Below are positions 12,801 to 21,800 of a DNA stretch of 64,000 nt, one piece after another. Each line of letters opens with the position of its first letter. Within the stretch, counting starts at the first letter, position 1. A model generated the notes under the pieces. The model worked only from the letters and a program-made list of their open reading frames with translations. It did not search any database and was not told the origin of the DNA. Source of the stretch: Antedon mediterranea (taxonomy: Eukaryota; Echinodermata; Crinoidea; Comatulida; Antedonidae); NCBI RefSeq assembly GCF_964355755.1, contig NC_092674.1:24640001-24704000 (forward strand). The letters are read 5' to 3'. The position numbers and the translations under genes were made by a program.

Positions 12801-15800
12801 ATGTTCCCCTCTTACCCAATAGCGCATGTGTTTCCCTCTTACCCAATAGTGCATGTGTTCCCCTCTTGCCAATAGTGCATGTGTTCCCCTCTTGCCAATA
12901 GTGCATGTGTTCTCCTCTTACCCAATAGTGCATGTGTTCCCCTCTTGCCAATAGTGCATGTGTTCTCCTCTTACCCAATAGTGCATGTGTTCCCCTCTTG
13001 CCAATAGTGCATGTGTTCTCCTCTTACCAAATAGTGCATGTGTTCCCCTCTTGCCAATAGTGCATGTGTTCCCCTCTTGCCAATAGTGCATGTGTTCCCC
13101 TCTTGCCAATAGTGCATGTGTTCTCCTCTTACCCAATAGTGCATGTGTTCCCCTCTTACCCAATAGTGCATGTGTTCCCCTCTTGCCAATAGTGCATGTG
13201 TTCCCCTCTTGCCAATAGTGCATGTGTTCCCCTCTTACCAAATAGTGCATGTGTTTCCCTCTTACCCAATAGTGCATGTGTTCCCCTCTTGCCAATAGTG
13301 CATGTGTTCCCCTCTTGCCAATAGTGCATATGTTCTCCTCTTACCCAATAGTGCATGTGTTCCCCTCTTGCCAATAGTGCATGTGTTCCCCTCTTGCCAA
13401 TAGTGCATGTGTTCCCCTCTTGCCAATAGTGCATGTGTTCTCTTCTTACCAAATAGTGCATGTGTTCCCCTCTTACCCAATAGTGCATGTGTTCCCCTCT
13501 TGCCAATAGTGCATGTGTTCCCCTCTTGCCAATAGTGCATATGTTCTCCTCTTACCCAATAGTGCATGTGTTCTCTTCTTACCAAATAGTGCATGTGTTC
13601 CCCTCTTGCCAATAGTGCATGTGTTCCCCTCTTGCCAATAGTGCATGTGTTCCCCTCTTGCCAATAGTGCATGTGTTCCCCTCTTGCTAATAGTGCATGT
13701 GTTCCCCTCTTACCCAGCATGTGTTCCCCTCTTGCCAATAGTGCATATGTTCTCCTCTTACCCAATAGTGCATGTGTTCTCTTCTTACCAAATAGTGCAT
13801 GTGTTCCCCTCTTGCCAATAGTGCATATGTTCTCCTCTTACCCAATAGTGCATGTGTTCTCTTCTTACCAAATAGTGCATGTGTTCCCCTCTTACCAAAT
13901 AGTGCATGTGTTCCCCTCTTACCCAATAGTGCATGTGTTTCCCTCTTACCCAATAGTGCATATGTTCTCTTCTTACCCAATAGTGCATGTGTTCCCCTCT
14001 TACCCAATAGTGCATGTGTTCCCCTCTTGCCAATAGTGCATATGTTCTCCTCTTACCCAATAGTGCATGTGTTCCCCTCTTGCTAATAGCGCATGTGTTT
14101 CCCTCTGGCTAATAGCGCATGTGTTTCCCTCTTACCCAATAGTGCATGTGTTCTCTTCTTACCAAATAGTGCATGTGTTCCCCTCTTGCCAATAGTGCAT
14201 GTGTTTCCCTCTTACCCAATAGTGCATGTGTTCTCTTCTTACCCAATAGTGCATGTGTTCTCTTCTTACCCAATAGTGCATGTGTTCTCTTCTTACCAAA
14301 TAGTGCATGTGTTCTCTTCTTACCAAATAGTGCATGTGTTTCCCTCTTACCCAATAGTGCATGTGTTCTCTTCTTACCAAATAGTGCATGTGTTCCCCTC
14401 TTGCCAATAGTGCATGTGTTCTCTTCTTACCAAATAGTGCATGTGTTCCTCTCTTGACAATAGTGCATGTGTTCCCCTCTTGCCAATAGTGCATGTGTTC
14501 CCCTCTTGCCAATAGTGCATATGTTCTCTTCTTACCCAATAGTGCATGTGTTCCCCTCTTGCCAATAGTGCATGTGTTCCCCTCTTGCCAATAGTGCATA
14601 TGTTCTCCTCTTACCCAATAGTGCATGTGTTCCCCTCTTGCTAATAGCGCATGTGTTTCCCTCTGGCTAATAGCGCATGTGTTTCCCTCTTACCCAATAG
14701 TGCATGTGTTCCCCTCTTGCCAATAGTGCATATGTTCCCCTCTTACCCAATAGTGCATGTGTTCCCCTCTTACCCAATAGTGCATGTGTTCCCCTCTTGC
14801 CAATAGTGCATATGTTCCCCTCTTACCCAATAGTGCATGTGTTCCCCTCTTGCCAATAGTGCATGTGTTCCCCTCTTGCCAATAGTGCATGTGTTCCCCT
14901 CTTGCCAATAGTGCATGTGTTCTCTTCTTACCAAATAGTGCATGTGTTCCTCTCTTGACAATAGTGCATGTGTTCCCCTCTTGCCAATAGTGCATGTGTT
15001 CCCCTCTTGCCAATAGTGCATGTGTTCCCCTCTTGCCAATAGTGCATATGTTCTCTTCTTACCCAATAGTGCATGTGTTCCCCTCTTGCCAATAGTGCAT
15101 GTGTTCCCCTCTTGCCAATAGTGCATATGTTCTCCTCTTACCCAATAGTGCATGTGTTCCCCTCTTGCTAATAGCGCATGTGTTTCCCTCTGGCTAATAG
15201 CGCATGTGTTTCCCTCTTACCCAATAGTGCATGTGTTCCCCTCTTGCCAATAGTGCATATGTTCCCCTCTTGCCAATAGTGCATATGTTCCCCTCTTACC
15301 CAATAGTGCATGTGTTCCCCTCTTGCCAATAGTGCATGTGTTCCCCTCTTGCCAATAGTGCATGTGTTCCCCTCTTGCCAATAGTGCATGTGTTCCCCTC
15401 TTGCCAATAGTGCATATGTTCTCTTCTTACCAAATAGTGCATGTGTTCCTCTCTTGCCAATAGTGCATGTGTTCCCCTCTTGCCAATAGTGCATGTGTTC
15501 CCCTCTTGCCAATAGTGCATGTGTTCCCCTCTTGCCAATAGTGCATATGTTCTCTTCTTACCCAATAGTGCATGTGTTCCCCTCTTGCCAATAGTGCATG
15601 TGTTCCCCTCTTGCCAATAGTGCATATGTTCTCCTCTTACCCAATAGTGCATGTGTTCCCCTCTTGCTAATAGCGCATGTGTTTCCCTCTTACCAAATAG
15701 TGCATGTGTTCCCCTCTGGCTAATAGCGCATGTGTTTCCCTCTTACCCAATAGTGCATGTGTTCTCTTCTTACCAAATAGTGCATGTGTTCCCCTCTTGC

Positions 15801-18800
15801 CAATAGTGCATGTGTTCTCTTCTTACCAAATAGTGCATGTGTTCCTCTCTTGACAATAGCGCATGTGTTTCCCTCTGGCTAATAGCGCATGTGTTTCCCT
15901 CTTACCCAATAGTGCATGTGTTCCCCTCTTGCCAATAGTGCATGTGTTCTCTTCTTACCCAATAGTGCATGTGTTCTCTTCTTACCCAATAGTGCATGTG
16001 TTCCCCTCTTGCCAATAGTGCATGTGTTCCCCTCTTGCCAATAGTGCATGTGTTCCCCTCTTGCCAATAGTGCATGTGTTCCTCTCTTGCCAATAGTGCA
16101 TATGTTTCCCTCTTACCCAATAGTGCATGTGTTCCCCTCTTGCCAATAGTGCATGTGTTCCCCTCTTGCCAATAGTGCATGTGTTCCCCTCTTGCCAATA
16201 GTGCATATGTTCTCCTCTTACCCAATAGTGCATGTGTTCCCCTCTTGCCAATAGTGCATATGTTCTCCTCTTACCCAATAGTGCATGTGTTCCCCTCTTG
16301 CCAATAGTGCATGTGTTCCCCTCTTACCCAATAGTGCATGTGTTCCCCTCTTGCCAATAGTGCATGTGTTCCCCTCTTGCCAATAGTGCATGTGTTCCCC
16401 TCTTGCCAATAGTGCATATGTTCTCCTCTTACCCAATAGTGCATGTGTTCCCCTCTTGCCAATAGTGCATGTGTTCCCCTCTTACCCAATAGTGCATGTG
16501 TTCCCCTCTTGCCAATAGTGCATGTGTTCCCCTCTTGCCAATAGTGCATGTGTTCCCCTCTTGCCAATAGTGCATATGTTCTCCTCTTACCCAATAGTGC
16601 ATGTGTTCCCCTCTTACCCAATAGTGCATGTGTTCCCCTCTTGCCAATAGTGCATGTGTTCCCCTCTTGCCAATAGTGCATATGTTCTCCTCTTACCCAA
16701 TAGTGCATGTGTTCCCCTCTTGCCAATAGTGCATGTGTTCCCCTCTTGCCAATAGTGCATGTGTTCCCCTCTTGCCAATAGTGCATATGTTCTCCTCTTA
16801 CCCAATAGTGCATGTGTTCCCCTCTTGCCAATAGTGCATGTGTTCCCCTCTTACCCAATAGTGCATGTGTTCCCCTCTTACCCAATAGTGCATGTGTTCC
16901 CCTCTTACCCAGCATGTGTTCCCCTCTTACCGAGCATGTGTTCCCCTCTTAACCCTAGCACACTTACTGCTCTGTACTAGAGAAAATTGTTAACATTACA
17001 ATAAATATACTTATTTTTTAGAACATGTGCAAAATCTGGAGGTCATTTAACAAGTGTATCGAATGGATATGAGCAAAACCATCTCCTACTCCTCGGTCAG
17101 GATACAGGAGGCATTCCTCTCTGGATTGGCATGCAGTACGATGATGTGCGTGTAACAATAATATAAAATTGTACATTTAACATCTTTTTTTCTTTTACAA
17201 ATACAGTCAAATAAGCACCATAGTTGAATAAGTCACACAGTTGAATTTAAAATAACACAGTTGAATAAGTTACATAGTTGAAAAGTACCACAGTTGGAAT
17301 AGGTACCACAGGTGAATAAGTACTACAGGTGATAATTACCACAGTTGAATATGTACCACAGTTAAGTGCCACAGTTGAATAAGTCCTACAGACGAGTAAG
17401 TCCCACAATGAAATAAGAGTCTTAGTAAATGCCAGTCAAATAATCACCAGAGACAAAAAGTGCCACAGTCTAATACCCATCATGGTCAAATAAGCACACA
17501 AATAGAAAAAAGTCAAATAAGTGCTGCAGTGAAATATAACCACAACAGTCACATACAATAACATATCGAAGTTTTATACAGTACATACTGCAATCCAAAA
17601 ATAAGGGCTTTAGTCTAACTGCCAGACCCACAATACTTTACTTTTATGTTTCTATTAGTCAAATGGAAAATATACATGGATTAATGGCTGGCCAACAACG
17701 TACACAAACTGGGCAATTGGTCAACCGGTCAAGAATGTGAATGGAGGCTGTGTAGTGATGCTACCTAATGGAAGATGGAATGATACACTATGTGCAAACA
17801 AATACGGTTCAATTTGCAAAGTTACAGACGGTAATTTTGAAATTTACAGGCCTGTCCAAGCAGTATTATTATTTCCCCTAATTCATGAGATTCTTGGAGT
17901 TATTCATGTGTTGTACCTCTGCAATTCATGTGTCGTACTTCTGCAATTCATGTGTCGTACTTCTGCAATTCATGTTTCGTACCTCTGCAATTCATATGTC
18001 GTACTTCTGCAATTCATGTGTCGTATCTCTGCAATTCATGTGTCGTACCTCTGCAATTCATGTGTCGTACCTCTGCAATTCATGTGTCGTATCTCTGCAA
18101 TTCATGTGTCGTACTTCTGCAATTCATGTTTCGTACCTCTGCAATTCATATGTCGTACTTCTGCAATTCATGTGTCGTATCTCTGCAATTCATGTGTCGT
18201 ACCTCTGCAATTCATGTGTCGTACCTCTGCAATTCATGTGTCGTACTTCTGCAATTCATGTGTCGTACTTCTGCAATTCATGTTTCGTACCTCTGCAATT
18301 CATATGTCGTACTTCTGCAATTCATGTGTCGTATCTCTGCAATTCATGTGTCGTACCTCTGCAATTCATGTGTCGTACCTCTGCAATTCATGTGTCGTAT
18401 CTCTGCAATTCATGTGTCGTACCTCTCCAAATCATGTGTCGTACCTTTCCAAATCATGTTTCGTACCTCTGCAATTCATGTGTCGTACCTCTGCAATTCA
18501 TGTGTCGTACCTCTGCAATTCATGTGTCATATCTCTGCAATTCATGTGTCGTATCTCTGCAATTCATGTGTCGTACCTCTCCAAATCATGTTTCGTACCT
18601 CTGCAATGCATGTGTCGTACCTCTGCAATTCATGTGTCGTATCTCTGCAAGTCATGTGTCGTACCTCTGCAATTCATGTGTCGTATCTCTGCAATTCATG
18701 TGTCGTACTTCTGCAATTCATGTGTCGTACCTCTCCAAATCATGTTTCGTACCTCTGCAATTCATGTGTCGTACCTCTGCAATTCATGTGTCGTATCTCT

Positions 18801-21800
18801 GCAATTCATGTGTCGTATCTCTGCAATTCATGTGTCGTACCTCTCCAAATCATGTGTCGTACCTTTCCAAATCATGTTTCGTACCTCTGCAATTCATGTG
18901 TCGTACCTCTGCAATTCATGTGTCGTACCTCTGCAATTCATGTGTCATATCTCTGCAATTCATGTGTCGTATCTCTGCAATTCATGTGTCGTATCTCTGC
19001 AATTCATGTGTCGTACCTCTCCAAATCATGTTTCGTACCTCTGCAATGCATGTGTCGTACCTCTGCAATTCATGTGTCGTACCTCTGCAATTCATGTGTC
19101 ATATCTCTGCAAATCATGTTTCGTACCTCTGCAATGCATGTGTCGTATCTCTGCAATTCATGTGTCGTATCTCTCCAAATCATGTTTCGTACCTCTGCAA
19201 TGCATGTGTCGTACCTCTGCAATTCATGTGTCGTACCTCTGCAATTCATGTGTCGTACCTCTGCAATTCATGTGTCGTACCTCTGCAATTCATGTGTCGT
19301 ATCTCTGCAATTCATGTGTCGTACCTCTCCAAATCATGTGTCGTACCTTTCCAAATCATGTTTCGTACCTCTGCAATGCATGTGTCGTACCTCTGCAATT
19401 CATGTGTCGTACCTCTGCAATTCATGTGTCGTACCTCTGCAATTCATGTGTCGTACCTCTGCAATTCATGTGTCGTACTTCTACAATTCATGTGTCGTAT
19501 CTCTACAATTCATGTGTTGTACCTCTGCAATTCATGTGTCGTACCTCTCCAAATCATGTTTCGTAGGTCTACTATACAATTATAATTAAATACAGTAAAC
19601 TTCTCTTAAGGTGACCCCTTCAGGACATGACAAATTGTCCCTTAAATTGGGGTTCTACTGTACTGTAAAATATATTGAATGGAGGCAAAATAAGCATTGT
19701 CATGATCTTTGTTTTTTCTTCATCAGCCACGCCTCCGGTATATCCATCAATAGCACCTGGAAACTGTACAGATGAGACTTGGTCTGCATATGGCGCGCAC
19801 TGTTACAAAGCTTTTCTTGATGACCAAGTTGCGTGGCACAATGCAGAGTACAAGTGCAGTGTATTTCGCAATACGCACCTGGCCAGTGTACATAGCAGCA
19901 AAGAATTGGAATTCATCAACAATGTGGTTGTTAAGAGGGTGCCTTCAGTTTGGATAGGTCTTATGACTGATGAAGCCTCAGGTGCTGTAGAACGGTTCTT
20001 TTATTCCTCAGCCTGGCTTAAATTTAATCTTTAAACTAGCCTAGGTTCTGGGGTTTGTAACATTACAAAACTTCCGAATGAACATTCTCTTGTACTCTGG
20101 GTGTTTGTGTTGATAATTGATGTGTAATGCGAAACTATAGAATTTAATTGTTCCATTGGCAAAAGTTGCTTTTCCAGAAATAGCGGTAAAGAGCTTGTTC
20201 TCAGCAAATATCTCTGCAACATTCTAGCAGCACAGAAATATATTCAAATGTTATTATGTCGACATTAGATATACACAAAACTAAATGGCGGATCCAGAGG
20301 AGTAGCGCTTGGGTCTATTATTACTAGTTTACACACATTCACTGTTGCACACATTTATCTAGAAAGCCGCATGTCCTTCTGGTGACAGTAGGTTTCCTGC
20401 TTTTCCCGAGCTGGCATGCCAAATGAATAAAATGAATTACTTTTTTATATCTATTTTTGACAGACATGAAATATGTTACCACTCTGCTGTTTCAAAATCC
20501 TGGATTTTCCCCTGGTACTGTTGATCACAAGTGCATATTCTTTTTCAATTTATAAAGGTTTTCTTCTCTATTCAGGTTACAGTTGGTCAGATGGATCCCC
20601 TGTTGATTACCTTCCCTGGGCTCCAAATGAACCCACTGGAACATATGAAGGAGAAGCAGAAGACTGCGTAGAAACAAACATTGCATTGAGTACATGGAAT
20701 GACCTCAGCTGCAACAGACAGCTTGGATATGTTTGTAAATATAGCAAATGTAAGTAGACATGATATGAATTAGGCTCTGTTTACACTATCAAAAAGTGTG
20801 ATGTGTCCAAATTGAATTGAATTGAATTGAAATATTGAATTGAAATATATATTTATACTGGGTAACCTCTTCAGTCAAAGACTGGTCTCCCAGAGGGCCC
20901 AGTTGGTGATCAGTGGCTGTGATGTACTAATACACCGGGGTAACCCCCTACTCGTCTCGAAAGATGTACTAGGTTCTTTAAAGTGCACACGAGCTAGATA
21001 TGGTAGTGATATGGCATTATGTCCATATAAAGCTCTGTCTACACTATCAAACTAGTTTGACAAAAAAGTGTGATGTGCCCAAATACAGTATGGATATGAT
21101 GATGTCATATCACTACCTTATTTGGATATATCACTACCATATTTGGGTACATCACACTTTTTTTGTCAAACTAGTTTGATAGTTAGACAGCTTTTTATAA
21201 TAAGGGCACATTTTTCACATAAAGGTTGATAAATAGTGTAAACAGAGTTTAGAGAGCTTCAGATTTATTGACAACCTAGGACTTATGACGTCATAGAGGT
21301 ACAATTTGGATATGTTGAGTTCGATTTGCCAACATTTGTCAAATCGTCGGACACAATTTTGTTGATTCTTGGTCGATTCTGTACAAAGTTCTAAGTCTTG
21401 GCAAATCAAAAGGTCCCTAATATTTAAAAAAAACTTGCATTTCGAAACACAGTATGTAAAACAGGGACGTACCAATGAAGCTGACAGGGTATGTGAGTTC
21501 CTTCGAAGAAGGATTCTATAGCTCTATCTACACTATCAAACTTTATGTTACAAAAATTGTGATGTGCCTTATATGGACATGATGTCATATCACCACCATA
21601 TTCGGGAGTATCAGCACTATACTAGGGCACATCACACTTTTTTTGTCCAACTAGTTGATAGTGTAGATAGAGCTTTAGAAGCCCTTTTGATCATTTTTTA
21701 ACTTTTAAAAAATTGGGCAGGAGACAACTTGAAATTCTCTGCATTTATGTAATATAATAACTATGAATATTTATTGTAGAACATTTTAGAAAGAAATTAA

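Larger units (their letters stand above)
20771..21251. mobile_element. Family A MITE carrying two nested insertions
   Basis: Outer termini GGCTCTGTTTACACTATC (left) and GTGTAAACAGAGTTTA (right) form an inverted pair 480 bp apart, far more than the usual 150-170 bp. The extra length is explained by a SINE fragment (20849-20999) and a second family A MITE (21028-21194), both inserted in the middle. Leftover outer-MITE sequence lies between them (ATGGTAGTGATATGGC at about 21000). Confidence 0.7.

Noticed and set aside
9353-16951. CRISPR-like array
   Set aside because: Repeats are directly adjacent with no unique spacers, and the genome is clearly animal.
9285-16980. Dozens of frames on both strands with ARGEHMHYWQEGNTCTIG or CSPLANSACVPLLP cycles
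   Set aside because: Artefacts of the 26/27-bp intronic array. Frames shift with unit length and have no conserved borders.
17885-19589. Three overlapping + strand frames of more than 550 codons as stand-alone genes
   Set aside because: The 22-bp unit is stop-free in three frames. They have no own promoter or start, and they are intronic. Only the intron-retention possibility is kept as a finding.
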